DNA from: GH45 sp046704385
Lineage (GTDB): Bacteria; Bacteroidota; Bacteroidia; Bacteroidales; SZUA-534
Length of the DNA stretch: 64,000 nt
NCBI GenBank assembly: GCA_046704385.1
Contig: JBJKSB010000061.1
Span: 62,001-126,000, forward strand
Reading direction: 5' to 3'
Under the pieces are notes generated by a model. That model saw only the letters and a list, made by a program, of their open reading frames with translations. It did no database searches and had not been told where the DNA came from. Numbering within the stretch: the first letter of the stretch is position 1; each line of letters starts with the position of its first letter. Both the position numbers and the translations under genes were made by a program. This document shows positions 9,402 to 18,822 of this stretch, piece by piece.

Positions 9402-10055
9402 ATGGGTTTTAACGATGGTTTTAAGGAAAAGGGGCTTAGGCAACAACTGGTTAAAGAGATAGTTGGCAAAGGAATTAAAAATCAGCAGGTTATTGATGTC
9501 ATCGGTAAAATTCCACGCCATTTATTTATGGATAGCGCATTTGTAAACTTCGCTTATGTGGATAAAGCTTTTCCTATTGGTAGTGGGCAAACCATTTCAC
9601 AACCTTATACTGTTGCATATCAAACAGAATTGCTGGAAATTAAAAAGGGAGATAAAGTTCTTGAGGTGGGAACAGGTTCAGGCTATCAAACGGCAGTATT
9701 AATTGAGTTAGGCGCTAAGGTATACACCATTGAACGGCAGCGCCAGCTTTTTCTTAAGACACAACGGTTCTTACCCCAATTAGGATATAATCCTCAATTT
9801 TTTTTTGGGGATGGTTACCTGGGTAAACCAACTTATGGGCCATATAATAAAATATTAATTACCGCTGCTGTACCCAAAGTACCTGAAAAACTGATTGAGC
9901 AACTTAAACCGGGTGGCATGATAGTTTTGCCTTTAGGAGAACCGGTACAAATAATGACCCGTATTACAAAACTTGAAAATGGTGATCTGTTTGAAGAAAC
10001 GTATAGCCAGTTTTCATTTGTGCCCATGTTAAAAGGGACTGCCGAGGATAAGTAA
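9402..10055 (+). CDS. pcm: Protein-L-isoaspartate O-methyltransferase
   Basis: Repairs isoaspartyl residues in aged proteins by SAM-dependent methylation. The conserved PIGSGQTISQPYTVA block and motif I (VLEVGTGSGYQTAVL) are present, as is the late PLGEPVQIMTRI region. The ORF can be extended to a TTG at 9378, but the ATG at 9402 leaves the family-typical N-terminus (FKEKGLRQQLV near residue 8) and is preferred. It is divergent from the LolE-type gene. Confidence 0.93.
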   Translation: MGFNDGFKEKGLRQQLVKEIVGKGIKNQQVIDVIGKIPRHLFMDSAFVNFAYVDKAFPIGSGQTISQPYTVAYQTELLEIKKGDKVLEVGTGSGYQTAVLIELGAKVYTIERQRQLFLKTQRFLPQLGYNPQFFFGDGYLGKPTYGPYNKILITAAVPKVPEKLIEQLKPGGMIVLPLGEPVQIMTRITKLENGDLFEETYSQFSFVPMLKGTAEDK

Positions 10056-10363
10056 CTAATTACATGCTTCTTAACATTAGGAATGGGTATTGAAAAACAT
10101 ACTGATTTTTCAATATCTAATACTTTTGAATATTAAATTCGAATCCTCAAATACATGCTGTAAAATAGCAAGTTAAAACAAACAATTATTTTACAGGAAT
10201 GTTATCTGTATTAAACAATGTAATGATTTTCAATAATTTGGAGTAATATAGCGATCAGGATAATTTATTGGCAAGTAGTTTTCTTGAGCATAATGTTGAT
10301 TTTTGAGTTAAAAAAAACCATCGGACGAGCACCGGTGGTTTTTTTTATGCTGTTTAGAATTGT
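10056..10363. other. Intergenic gap with an orphan hairpin
   Basis: About 308 bases between pcm and recQ. No ORF seen. It holds a perfect 10-base inverted repeat (CTGTAAAATA at 10158-10167 and TATTTTACAG at 10187-10196, 19-base loop, no T-run), and the terminator at 10316-10346. Confidence 0.6.
10309..10346. terminator. Terminator, bidirectional; mainly for recQ
   Basis: AACCATCGG (10316-10324) and CCGGTGGTT (10332-10340) form a 9-bp stem with one wobble. A-run on the left and T-run on the right let it work in both directions; it sits 18 bases after the recQ stop. Confidence 0.88.
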
Positions 10364-12535
10364 TTAATTGCCTTCATTCGAAATGAATTTGATCCGCATT
10401 AAACGAATATCTTCTTCGGTATACTCGTCCTCACCCAATTCTTTCAATGCCTCATCAATGGACTCACTTTCGGCTTCGTCCCGGTAATATTCATAAATTT
10501 CATCTTGGTGTTCCTCATCAAGTACTTCATTAATATAATAATCTATATTTATTCTGGTCCCTGAGTTAACAATAGCTTCAATTTCCTTCAACAAATCATT
10601 CATTTCAATACCTTTTGATTCGGCAATGGTATCAAGAGAAATTTTGCGGTCAATACTTTGAATAATGTGAACTTTTAAACCTGATTTATTCACAACCGAT
10701 TTAACCACCATATCAACAGGCCTTTCAATCTCATTCTCATTTACATAAACCTTAATGAGCTTGCAGAATTCCGTTCCATATCTCTTGGCCTTTCCTGCTC
10801 CAACTCCGGTCATATTTTGCATTTCCTCAATAGTTATGGGGTAATGAATGGCCATATCCTCAAGCGATGGGTCCTGGAAAATTACAAAAGGTGGTAATCC
10901 TTTATCTTTAGCTATTTTTTTACGTAAATCCTTTAACATGGCAAAAAGGTTAGGATCAGCTGAACCACCAGCACCCTGTGGAGCTGTGAGCTCCTCTTCT
11001 TCCTTGTCATAATCATGATCCTGAACCAACATAAAAGAATGGGGGTTGGCTAAAAATTCATGTCCTTTTTCAGTAACCTTAAGCAACCCGTAATTCTCGA
11101 TATCTTTGGTTAATAATTTGGCAATTAAAGCCTGCCTTATTACACCATTCCAGAATTTCTGGTCCTTATCCTTACCAATTCCAAATTCTTTAATATGGTG
11201 ATGTTTATATGATTTAACACTATAATTTGCTGTTCCGCATAAAATACTGGCAATGTGATCGGCTTTAAAATATTCTTTTACGGCAAGAACTACTTCCAGC
11301 AACTTTGCCACATCATCCTTACCTTCGAATTGTTCTTTAGGATTAAGGCAATTATCGCATGAATCGCATATATCATCCGTATATTCTTCTCCAAAATAAT
11401 GCAAAAGGTGTTTCCGGCGGCATAGTGCCGATTCAGCATATGAAACCGTTTCAAGCAGCAAATGTTTCCCGATTTCCTGCTCGGCCACAGGCTTACCCTG
11501 CATAAATTTTTCAAGTTTTTGAATATCCTTATAGGAATAAAATGTAATACATCTTCCTTCACCACCGTCACGACCGGCACGACCGGTTTCCTGGTAATAT
11601 CCTTCAAGGCTTTTTGGAATATCATAATGAATTACAAACCGTACATCCGGCTTATCTATCCCCATCCCAAATGCAATAGTGGCCACAATTACATCAACAT
11701 CCTCCATTAAAAATTTATCCTGGTTGCCCGAACGGGTCGATGAATCCATTCCGGCATGGTAGGGTAAAGCATTAATTCCATTAACCTGTAATGTCTCTGC
11801 TAACTCCTCAACTTTTTTACGGCTAAGGCAATAAATTATGCCGGATTTACCGGGGTTGTTTTTAACAATTTTAATTATTTCCCTTGTGGCATTTGCTTTT
11901 GGACGAACTTCATAATAAAGGTTTGCCCGGTTGAACGAGGATTTGAAAACATCGGCATTCAACATACCCAGGTTTTTTTGAATATCATTTTGAACCTTTG
12001 GTGTGGCTGTTGCAGTTAAGGCAATTATAGGTGCCTGCCCGATTTCCTCAACAATTGGCCTTATCCGGCGGTATTCCGGCCTGAAATCGTGCCCCCATTC
12101 TGATATGCAATGAGCTTCATCAATGGCATAAAATGAAATCTTTATGTTTTGTAAAAATTTTATATTATCTTCCTTGGTCAGCGACTCTGGTGCCACATAC
12201 AATAATCGTGTTTTGCCTTCAGTAATATCAGATTTTACTTTTTGGATTTCACTTTTTGAGAGAGATGAATTTAAAAAATGTGCCACCCCGTCTACTTCAC
12301 TAAATCCCCGTAAAGCATCAACCTGGTTTTTCATTAAAGCAATTAGTGGAGAAATAACTATGGCTGTTCCTTCCTGTATTAAAGCCGGCAGCTGGTAACA
12401 AAGAGACTTACCGCCACCGGTCGGCATCAAAACAAAAGTATCGCGCCCTTCCAGTAAATTTTTAATTATTTCCTCCTGATTTCCCTTAAAGGTATCAAAT
12501 CCAAAATGCTTTTTTAAATACTCCGTTAATTCCAT
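10364..12535 (-). CDS. recQ: ATP-dependent DNA helicase RecQ
   Basis: 723 residues. Superfamily 2 motifs are clear: GGGKS Walker A (about 40-44), DEAH box (139-142) followed by the RecQ aromatic loop region, and the GRAGRDG motif VI. The RecQ C-terminal zinc site is intact: a Cys in SALCRRK followed by CDSCDNC. An HRDC domain (IEEMQNMTGVGAGKAKRYG) and an acidic helical tail follow. It unwinds DNA 3' to 5' in recombination and replication-fork repair. Length is larger than E. coli RecQ (about 610) because of the C-terminal extension, common in Bacteroidota. Confidence 0.96.
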   Translation of the reverse strand: MELTEYLKKHFGFDTFKGNQEEIIKNLLEGRDTFVLMPTGGGKSLCYQLPALIQEGTAIVISPLIALMKNQVDALRGFSEVDGVAHFLNSSLSKSEIQKVKSDITEGKTRLLYVAPESLTKEDNIKFLQNIKISFYAIDEAHCISEWGHDFRPEYRRIRPIVEEIGQAPIIALTATATPKVQNDIQKNLGMLNADVFKSSFNRANLYYEVRPKANATREIIKIVKNNPGKSGIIYCLSRKKVEELAETLQVNGINALPYHAGMDSSTRSGNQDKFLMEDVDVIVATIAFGMGIDKPDVRFVIHYDIPKSLEGYYQETGRAGRDGGEGRCITFYSYKDIQKLEKFMQGKPVAEQEIGKHLLLETVSYAESALCRRKHLLHYFGEEYTDDICDSCDNCLNPKEQFEGKDDVAKLLEVVLAVKEYFKADHIASILCGTANYSVKSYKHHHIKEFGIGKDKDQKFWNGVIRQALIAKLLTKDIENYGLLKVTEKGHEFLANPHSFMLVQDHDYDKEEEELTAPQGAGGSADPNLFAMLKDLRKKIAKDKGLPPFVIFQDPSLEDMAIHYPITIEEMQNMTGVGAGKAKRYGTEFCKLIKVYVNENEIERPVDMVVKSVVNKSGLKVHIIQSIDRKISLDTIAESKGIEMNDLLKEIEAIVNSGTRINIDYYINEVLDEEHQDEIYEYYRDEAESESIDEALKELGEDEYTEEDIRLMRIKFISNEGN

Positions 12536-12716
12536 AACTTAACAGTTTCCATCCAAAAAAAAGGAATGCAAAATTAATACTTGGATAATGATTGTATAAC
12601 TAAGTTAGTAAAAAAAATGGATTTATTTTACACCCTGTTTGTTAAATAAACCGCAACATTAAATTTAAATTAAAGTTTTAAATTTATCAAGTTTTAACGC
12701 ATAAAGCTAATAAATA

Positions 12717-12748
12717 TTTTATCTGCATAAAATAAGTGTGTACCTTTA
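12717..12748 (+). promoter_or_regulatory. Putative promoter of the SIS/CBS isomerase gene
   Basis: TTTT (12717-12720), a 20-base spacer and TACCTTTA (12741-12748) fit the Bacteroidota pattern TTTG-N19..21-TAnnTTTG with one mismatch in each element. This places the transcription start downstream of 12748 and excludes the GTG at 12736 as translation start. Confidence 0.55.
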
Positions 12749-12816
12749 ACCCCCGCGAAACATTTGAATTCGTAGCCGGAAATTTATTCAAGTCATTTAA
12801 TTTATATACTTGTAAG

Positions 12817-13785
12817 GTGAAAACGTTGGACGAAATAAAAGAAATCGGTAAAAAGGCCATCCGCCATGAAGCCTTAAGTATAACTAACCTTGAAAACTAT
12901 ATCGACGACGATTTTGCACAATGTGTTCAACTTATTTTCAATAGCAAGGGAAGAGTTATTATTACCGGGATTGGAAAAAGTGCAAATATTTCACAAAAAA
13001 TAGTTGCCACATTAAATTCAACAGGTACTCCGGCAGTTTTTATGCATGCAGCTGATGCCATTCACGGTGACCTTGGAATTATCCAGAAAAATGATATTGT
13101 AATTTGTATCTCACGAAGTGGCGATACACCTGAAATTAAAGTTTTGATGCCTTTGGTTAAAACGATGGGTAATAAAATTGTAGCCATGGTTTCAAACCGC
13201 AATTCAACTCTGGCTAAACAAGCTGATCTGATATTGCATGCTTATATTGATGGAGAAGCCTGTCCGAATAACCTGGCACCAACCTCAAGTACCACGGCGC
13301 AATTGGTAATGGGCGATGCTCTGGCTATAGCTTTACTTGAGTACAGAAATTTTTCATCGGATGACTTTGCCCGTTATCATCCTGGCGGAACGCTTGGAAA
13401 ACAGCTCTATTTAACGGTTGGTGATTTATATTTAAAGAATGAAAAACCACAGGTTTTGGAGAATGCCAGCATTGATGAAGTTATATTGGAAATGACATCA
13501 AGACGACTGGGAGCAACTGCCGTGTTAAATGAAAAGAACGATCTTACAGGAATCATTACTGATGGTGATTTACGCCGGATGTTAATGTCAAAAAAACCCA
13601 TGCATGAACTAAAAGCTATGGATATCATGGGTAAAAATCCTCGCACCATTGAGGAGAAAGAACTGGCTGTAAATGCTTTTCATCTTATGGAACAAAATAA
13701 CATTACGCAGTTAATAGTGGTTAAAGACAGACATTATAGTGGAATAATCCACATTCATGATATATTGAAAGAGGGAATTGTTTAA
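12817..13785 (+). CDS. kdsD: Arabinose-5-phosphate isomerase, KpsF/GutQ/KdsD family
   Basis: Interconverts ribulose 5-phosphate and arabinose 5-phosphate, the first step of KDO synthesis for lipopolysaccharide. An N-terminal SIS domain carries GIGKSANISQKIVATLNSTG and the SRSGDTPEI phosphosugar loop; the conserved YHPGGTLGKQL segment precedes two CBS domains. The open frame reaches a GTG at 12736, but that falls within the promoter; the GTG at 12817 (VKTLDEIKEIGKKAI) gives a normal 322-residue protein. Kds genes are not adjacent, so KdsD is inferred by family. Confidence 0.9.
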   Translation: MKTLDEIKEIGKKAIRHEALSITNLENYIDDDFAQCVQLIFNSKGRVIITGIGKSANISQKIVATLNSTGTPAVFMHAADAIHGDLGIIQKNDIVICISRSGDTPEIKVLMPLVKTMGNKIVAMVSNRNSTLAKQADLILHAYIDGEACPNNLAPTSSTTAQLVMGDALAIALLEYRNFSSDDFARYHPGGTLGKQLYLTVGDLYLKNEKPQVLENASIDEVILEMTSRRLGATAVLNEKNDLTGIITDGDLRRMLMSKKPMHELKAMDIMGKNPRTIEEKELAVNAFHLMEQNNITQLIVVKDRHYSGIIHIHDILKEGIV

Positions 13786-13902
13786 TTCCCACTTTTTCTA
13801 GCAATTCGTTTTTATTATTACGCTTTTCATCGGATGATTGCGTCTTAATTAATCAACAAAGTCATTCGATGAATTAAACAATGCTATACTATTAAGTTAA
13901 CA

Positions 13903-14634
13903 CTAAAAGGCATAAGTAAATTTATCTTCCTTTTTAAACTGTTGTAAATCTTCCTTTAAAATTCTCCAGTATAACCCAACCTCAGCGGCATTAACCCCTG
14001 GACCCAAATCCTCCTTGAACATCGGCGTAAGCATAACATATGAAAAAACACCAAAATGGTACGTTCCTATGCTGACTCCCCAACCAAACTGAAACCTGTT
14101 TAAATTATAATAATCAACCCCTTTCTGTATTTTCTTATCTTTACTGGCACCACTATAAAATTTTCGTTTATGTTTTGCATTGGTAATAAATTCTAACAAA
14201 GGTCCTGTTCCAATACTTAGCTTATTATTTAGTGCAGTAATTCCAAATTCAGGTCTTAGCCTGATTACTCCAACTGCCAGTTTACTTTTGGTATAACTGA
14301 AAAAACCATCTTTATAATCTTCACCATCAGGAGTTGGAAAAACCACAACAACACCGTTATCATCGCGTCCTAAAGCCGGATTATCAATAAAACGCCACTG
14401 TTTCCAGTTAAATCCAAAATTGATACTGTAAAACGGACGAACATCAGCCTTGGGCGATCCCACTATTTTTGACTGGTTAAACATTATGGAAGGAAACGAA
14501 ATACTTCCAAAACCTTTTACGGTAGTTTTAAGCTGACCTGCATCCGGCCCCACAAAAAAATTGTATTGCCCCATTACAGCCATATTACCAAATAAAAGTA
14601 AAGCAATAATTGTTAAAGATTTATAAAATTTCAT
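13903..14634 (-). CDS. Predicted outer-membrane beta-barrel protein
   Basis: About 243 residues with a classic signal peptide (MKFYKSLTIIALLLFGNMAVMGQ) at the ATG at 14634; the frame extends 16 codons upstream but that would bury the signal. The rest alternates hydrophobic and polar residues with many aromatic-ended strands, as in small barrels. No specific family is recognised. It is divergent from the Gfo/Idh-like gene. Confidence 0.7.
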   Translation of the reverse strand: MKFYKSLTIIALLLFGNMAVMGQYNFFVGPDAGQLKTTVKGFGSISFPSIMFNQSKIVGSPKADVRPFYSINFGFNWKQWRFIDNPALGRDDNGVVVVFPTPDGEDYKDGFFSYTKSKLAVGVIRLRPEFGITALNNKLSIGTGPLLEFITNAKHKRKFYSGASKDKKIQKGVDYYNLNRFQFGWGVSIGTYHFGVFSYVMLTPMFKEDLGPGVNAAEVGLYWRILKEDLQQFKKEDKFTYAF

Positions 14635-14735
14635 AATTGTAAAATTATACGTAGAAAGCCTGTTCTTATTCTTTATTAACAATATTAGGTTAATAACAAA
14701 TCAAAGATACTCGAAATTACAAATGTTATAAAAAG

Positions 14736-14743
14736 TAGTTTTG
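14736..14743 (+). promoter_or_regulatory. Putative -7 element
   Basis: TAGTTTTG matches TAnnTTTG exactly and lies 18 bases before the ATG at 14762. No clear -33 element. Confidence 0.45.
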
Positions 14744-14761
14744 TAAAAAATTATTTATTTC

Positions 14762-15664
14762 ATGCTTAAAATAAGTATTGTCGGGAAAAATTACAGTGAA
14801 CTTTATTTGTCAATAATTACAAAATTTGAAAATTTCAATTTGACCGGGCTGTTCGACCCCAGTTACCAATTTGAATCACCGAAAAATATCGATCCAAAAT
14901 ATATATTTACCAGCTTTGATGATTTGCTTAATAATTCTGAAGCTATAGTTTTTGCAAGCCCTGAGAAAATTTATCTGCCACTGATTGAAATAGCACTTAA
15001 ATATTCCAAATCTGTTTTTCTGCATAGTGTTCACAGCTTATCATTAGATGAACAACTGGGATTGCGCAAACTCCATGAAGAAGCCAGTGAAGTACTGCAA
15101 ATTTATCAACCGGTTATATTTCATGATGGTTTTCTGGAATATCGAAAATTTAGCCAAAACCCGTTATTATTACAATATAACTTTAGTGATAAAAATGAAA
15201 GCAAATTATTGGTTAAATCACGGTCGGTGGCAGGTGCACTCCTTTCAGTAAATAAAAGCAATGTCAGAAAAGTAACAGCAAATACCATTGCAGCATGTGC
15301 CGAAGTCCCCGATATTATAAGAGTTCGTATTGATTTTGATAATGGTGGAATTACAGAGATAATGGTCAATAACCTGGAAAACTACCCGGCAAATTTTTTA
15401 AAATGTTACGAGTATAATCAATATTTTGAAATTAATTTTTTGAAAAATGAATTTTCGGGGACTATAAACGATCAGCAAATATTGATAAATACCAACCAGG
15501 AAAACAATACGTTACAAATGATTTTAAAAAAGCAACTCATTAATTTTTATTTTAATATAAAAAACTTTCAAACCCCGGTAAATTCGATCGAAAACGAAAT
15601 TTTAACGCAAAAAGTAATTGAAAAAGTTAAAGAAAAACTTAGAATTAATATTAACATTTTTTAA
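14762..15664 (+). CDS. Divergent Gfo/Idh/MocA-like oxidoreductase
   Basis: 300 residues. The N-terminal half follows a Rossmann pattern: MLKISIVGKNYSELYL, then a predicted site near EAIVFASPEKIYLPLIEIALKY, as in Gfo/Idh/MocA proteins. The usual GxGxxG loop is degenerate (VGKNYSE) and the catalytic EKP motif is not visible (a weak VFLHSVHSL stands at its place). It may therefore have lost NAD-dependent activity. It precedes a lipoprotein and a sugar transferase gene, suggesting a role in a surface polysaccharide or envelope pathway. Confidence 0.6.
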   Translation: MLKISIVGKNYSELYLSIITKFENFNLTGLFDPSYQFESPKNIDPKYIFTSFDDLLNNSEAIVFASPEKIYLPLIEIALKYSKSVFLHSVHSLSLDEQLGLRKLHEEASEVLQIYQPVIFHDGFLEYRKFSQNPLLLQYNFSDKNESKLLVKSRSVAGALLSVNKSNVRKVTANTIAACAEVPDIIRVRIDFDNGGITEIMVNNLENYPANFLKCYEYNQYFEINFLKNEFSGTINDQQILINTNQENNTLQMILKKQLINFYFNIKNFQTPVNSIENEILTQKVIEKVKEKLRININIF

Positions 15665-15734
15665 GCTTGAAAATTTTGTTTCCTTTGCAATAATTTTCGA
15701 TTAAAATCGTTCTAAAGTTTTAAGAAATTGCCGC

Positions 15735-16583
15735 ATGCGCTATATTTTTACTTTGTTTTTTTTTACTTCTTTTTTACCTATTTTTTTAACACAATGTCAG
15801 GATTCAAATTCTGATATTCCGGTGCCGGCATATATTGAAATAAACGATTTTAAACTTACCAATGAAAATGCGCTGGGAATAACAGATGTTTGGGTAAATG
15901 TAAACGGAAATCTTATCGGAGTATTTGGCCTGCCTGCAAAATTTCCTGTAATTGCTAACGGTCCTTCAGATATCAAAATTTCAGCAGGAATAAAGGTAAA
16001 CGGAATTTCTGCTACCCGTACCGATTACCCATTTTATCAGGTTTACGTAAAAAACATCGATTTAAAGCCATCAGAAACTTATGTACTTAATCCCCAATCG
16101 ACATACAACTCCTGGACAAATATAGAATGGGAAGAGACCTTTGAAGGAAGCCATAAATTTATTCGAAGCGAACAAAGTGATACCATTATTGAATTATCAA
16201 GTAATATCAGTTATGAGGGTTCTTACGCCGGTATGGTAAACCTTGATACAACTCATCGCAATTTTCTGGCAGTTACGCCTGAACTTACCCGACCCGATCT
16301 TACAGGTGCTCCGGGTATGTATCTTGAACTTAATTATAAATGTGACAATGCATTCAGAATAGGTTTATATATTTATAACCAGCAAAATGTTGATGTAAAT
16401 GAAATAATATTGATAAAAGCTTCAGAAGAATGGAAAAAAATTTATATCGATTTATATAACCCATTGCTACAGTACCCAAAGGATACACCATATCGGGTAT
16501 TTATAACATCGAATCTTGATATGGAAAATGCAAAATCGACATTATATTTTGACAATTTTAGGATAGTACAAAGCAGCAATTAG
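15735..16583 (+). CDS. Predicted lipoprotein, unknown function
   Basis: 282 residues. An N-terminal hydrophobic segment ends in LTQC, a plausible lipobox with Cys about residue 21, followed by a Ser/Asp-rich linker. The body is beta-rich; the C-terminal half looks like a carbohydrate-binding jelly roll (YFDNFRIV ending is typical of such domains). It ends 7 bases before the polyprenyl sugar transferase gene, so is likely co-transcribed. Confidence 0.7.
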   Translation: MRYIFTLFFFTSFLPIFLTQCQDSNSDIPVPAYIEINDFKLTNENALGITDVWVNVNGNLIGVFGLPAKFPVIANGPSDIKISAGIKVNGISATRTDYPFYQVYVKNIDLKPSETYVLNPQSTYNSWTNIEWEETFEGSHKFIRSEQSDTIIELSSNISYEGSYAGMVNLDTTHRNFLAVTPELTRPDLTGAPGMYLELNYKCDNAFRIGLYIYNQQNVDVNEIILIKASEEWKKIYIDLYNPLLQYPKDTPYRVFITSNLDMENAKSTLYFDNFRIVQSSN

Positions 16584-16590
16584 AGGAATT

Positions 16591-18018
16591 ATGAGAAATA
16601 AGAATCCTAAAAAACAGGTGTTTAAATATGTAATAACCGACTATTTTGCGGCTACTATTTCATGGGTATTATTCTTCCTTTATAGAAAAATTGTTATTGC
16701 CCACCCGTTAACTTTTTCTTTTAGGGCTGATGTATTATCTGATAATGCTTTTGTTAAAGGTATTGTAATAATACCGCTGTTTTGGTTGCTACTCTACTAT
16801 GTAGCCGGAGAGTATCATGATATATTTCGCCGGTCGCGTTTACAGGAACTGGGGCGTACCATTTTTGTTACCGCTTTAGGAGTAGTTTTAATCTTTTTTG
16901 CCTTAATACTCGATGACACCATTGTGTCATACCGAAACTATTATCAGTCATTCTTTTTTCTGTGGGGAATCCATTTTTCGTTTACCTATATTCCAAGGTT
17001 AATTTATACCACAAGGACTATATTTTTTATCCGAAATCAAAGAATTGGTTTTCCAACACTAATAATTGGAAGTAATAAAAAGGCATTAGACCTTTACCAG
17101 GATTTTAAGCGCAAGCCCAAGTCGTCAGGAAACCAGATTGTTGGATTTGTTACCATTAATGGCAATGGCGAAGACTGCCTCTCAAATTATTTACCTAATT
17201 TGGGAAATCTGGATACCCTCATTGAAACCATAAACAGCCAAAAAATTGAAGAAGTAATTATTGCCATAGAATCGTCGGAACGGGAAAAAATACAGCAGAT
17301 TCTGGTAAAAACAAAAGCCACCAATGCAATGATTAAAGCCATACCCGACTTGCTGGACATACTATCCGGATCAGTTCGAATGTCGTCATTATTTGGTGTT
17401 CCGCTAATTGAACTTTCACATGAAATGATGCCTGCCTGGCAGGAAAACATTAAACGGGTAATTGACGTAGTGGTTTCAATACTTGCAATGATCATTTTTA
17501 GCCCTGGATTTATATTTTTGGCTACCGGGGTAATTTTATCATCAAGAGGCCCTATTCTGTACTCCCACGAAAGGATGGGAAGATATGGTAAACCTTTTAA
17601 AATATTTAAATTCCGATCGATGTATGTAAATGCAGAGACAGATGGTCCGGCTTTATCCAGTAAAAACGATCCCAGGATTACTCCTTTCGGGAAATTCATG
17701 CGTAAAATGCGATTTGATGAATTCCCTCAATTTTACAATGTTTTAATTGGTGATATGTCGTTGGTTGGACCCAGACCAGAACGGCAATTTTACGTGGAAC
17801 AGATTACAGAACGCGCCCCGCACTATTTGATGCTGTTTAAAGTCAGGCCCGGAATCACATCCTGGGGACAGGTAAAATTTGGCTATGCCGAAAATGTAGA
17901 CGAAATGATTGAAAGGCTGAATTATGACATCATCTATCTTGAAAATATGTCATTGTATGTCGATATGAAAATCATTATTTATACCGTAAAGACCGTTTTG
18001 GAAGGAAGCGGAAAATAA
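16591..18018 (+). CDS. Exopolysaccharide polyprenyl-phosphate glycosylphosphotransferase
   Basis: 475 residues. Four or five N-terminal membrane helices, a central CoA-binding/Rossmann-like domain (about 145-270, LIIGSNKKALDLYQDF), a further membrane helix (about 290-312) and a C-terminal bacterial sugar transferase domain with KFRSMYVNAETDG, DEFPQFYNVLIGDMSLVGPRPE and VRPGITSWGQV. The enzyme transfers a sugar phosphate from a nucleotide sugar to undecaprenyl phosphate, starting synthesis of a surface polysaccharide repeat unit. The sugar cannot be told. No Wzx/Wzy genes are nearby. Confidence 0.92.
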   Translation: MRNKNPKKQVFKYVITDYFAATISWVLFFLYRKIVIAHPLTFSFRADVLSDNAFVKGIVIIPLFWLLLYYVAGEYHDIFRRSRLQELGRTIFVTALGVVLIFFALILDDTIVSYRNYYQSFFFLWGIHFSFTYIPRLIYTTRTIFFIRNQRIGFPTLIIGSNKKALDLYQDFKRKPKSSGNQIVGFVTINGNGEDCLSNYLPNLGNLDTLIETINSQKIEEVIIAIESSEREKIQQILVKTKATNAMIKAIPDLLDILSGSVRMSSLFGVPLIELSHEMMPAWQENIKRVIDVVVSILAMIIFSPGFIFLATGVILSSRGPILYSHERMGRYGKPFKIFKFRSMYVNAETDGPALSSKNDPRITPFGKFMRKMRFDEFPQFYNVLIGDMSLVGPRPERQFYVEQITERAPHYLMLFKVRPGITSWGQVKFGYAENVDEMIERLNYDIIYLENMSLYVDMKIIIYTVKTVLEGSGK

Positions 18019-18218
18019 TAGGGAAAATTACATTTTATAAGTTTTTGGCAAAATTGCTTTTTACAGGGTTTAATGCTGGTAAAAGCATCCATGAAAGTTA
18101 TGTTAAGGATATTAAAATTCCTGCCAACCACCTAAAATAGACCCTTTCTTTATCATAAAATCTTTGGCTGTAGATTTTTTCACTAATTTTTTAATATCTT
18201 TAGGAAAATTAATAAAAA

Positions 18219-18746
18219 ATGAAGACTGCAATAAAAATAATTATTATTCTGGTAATACTTATTTTAATTCCTCTCACTATAGGTTTATTTCAGCCCAAAG
18301 ATCGTACTATTGTTGAAAAAGATATAATCGATAAAATGTATTTTTATATTTTAGGTGATATCACCAACCACTGGGAAGAACCCCAATGGCGTCATAATAT
18401 TGATACAATAATTCAGCAACAGGTTGTAGATGGTCAGGATGCCTGGATGGAATATTATACCAATGGTGATTCTGTTTTATTAATCACTCAAAAAACCACC
18501 GAAACGGATTACATTTGCCTTATTGTTAACCCAAACGGTGAACAGCTTAACCGGGTAATTACCATTGCTGATTTTAATGGGAAAACAGCCATCAGATACA
18601 CCGAAGAGGCTTACGAAGCAAATCCATTTAAACGTTTCATGTTATTATTTGATGACCCGATAAAAGATAGAGCATTAGAATACCTCTCTGATTTAAAAGA
18701 AAAAAATAAACCTACCGGCGATGAAAATTCCGCCGAAGACAATTAA
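18219..18746 (+). CDS. Membrane-anchored protein of unknown function
   Basis: 175 residues. One N-terminal membrane helix (residues 5-24, IIIILVILILIPLTIG) then a soluble domain likely outside the membrane, which resembles the SRPBCC-fold signal-anchored proteins in layout (alternating strands, terminal helix) but without a clear signature. The tail is charged. TATCTTTA about 25 bases upstream is a fair -7 promoter element. It is convergent with the S9 peptidase gene and shares a terminator with it. Confidence 0.65.
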   Translation: MKTAIKIIIILVILILIPLTIGLFQPKDRTIVEKDIIDKMYFYILGDITNHWEEPQWRHNIDTIIQQQVVDGQDAWMEYYTNGDSVLLITQKTTETDYICLIVNPNGEQLNRVITIADFNGKTAIRYTEEAYEANPFKRFMLLFDDPIKDRALEYLSDLKEKNKPTGDENSAEDN

Positions 18747-18787
18747 GTATTCATAAGTTTTTTGAATAATTTTAATCTAAACCAAAA

Positions 18788-18813
18788 AAAGAGGCCTTTA
18801 TCAGCCTCTTTTT
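18788..18813. terminator. Bidirectional terminator
   Basis: AAAGAGGC (18788-18795) and GCCTCTTT (18804-18811) form a perfect 8-bp stem around an 8-base loop, with A-run and T-run on the two sides, between convergent genes. Confidence 0.9.
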
Positions 18814-18822
18814 CTTTAGCGT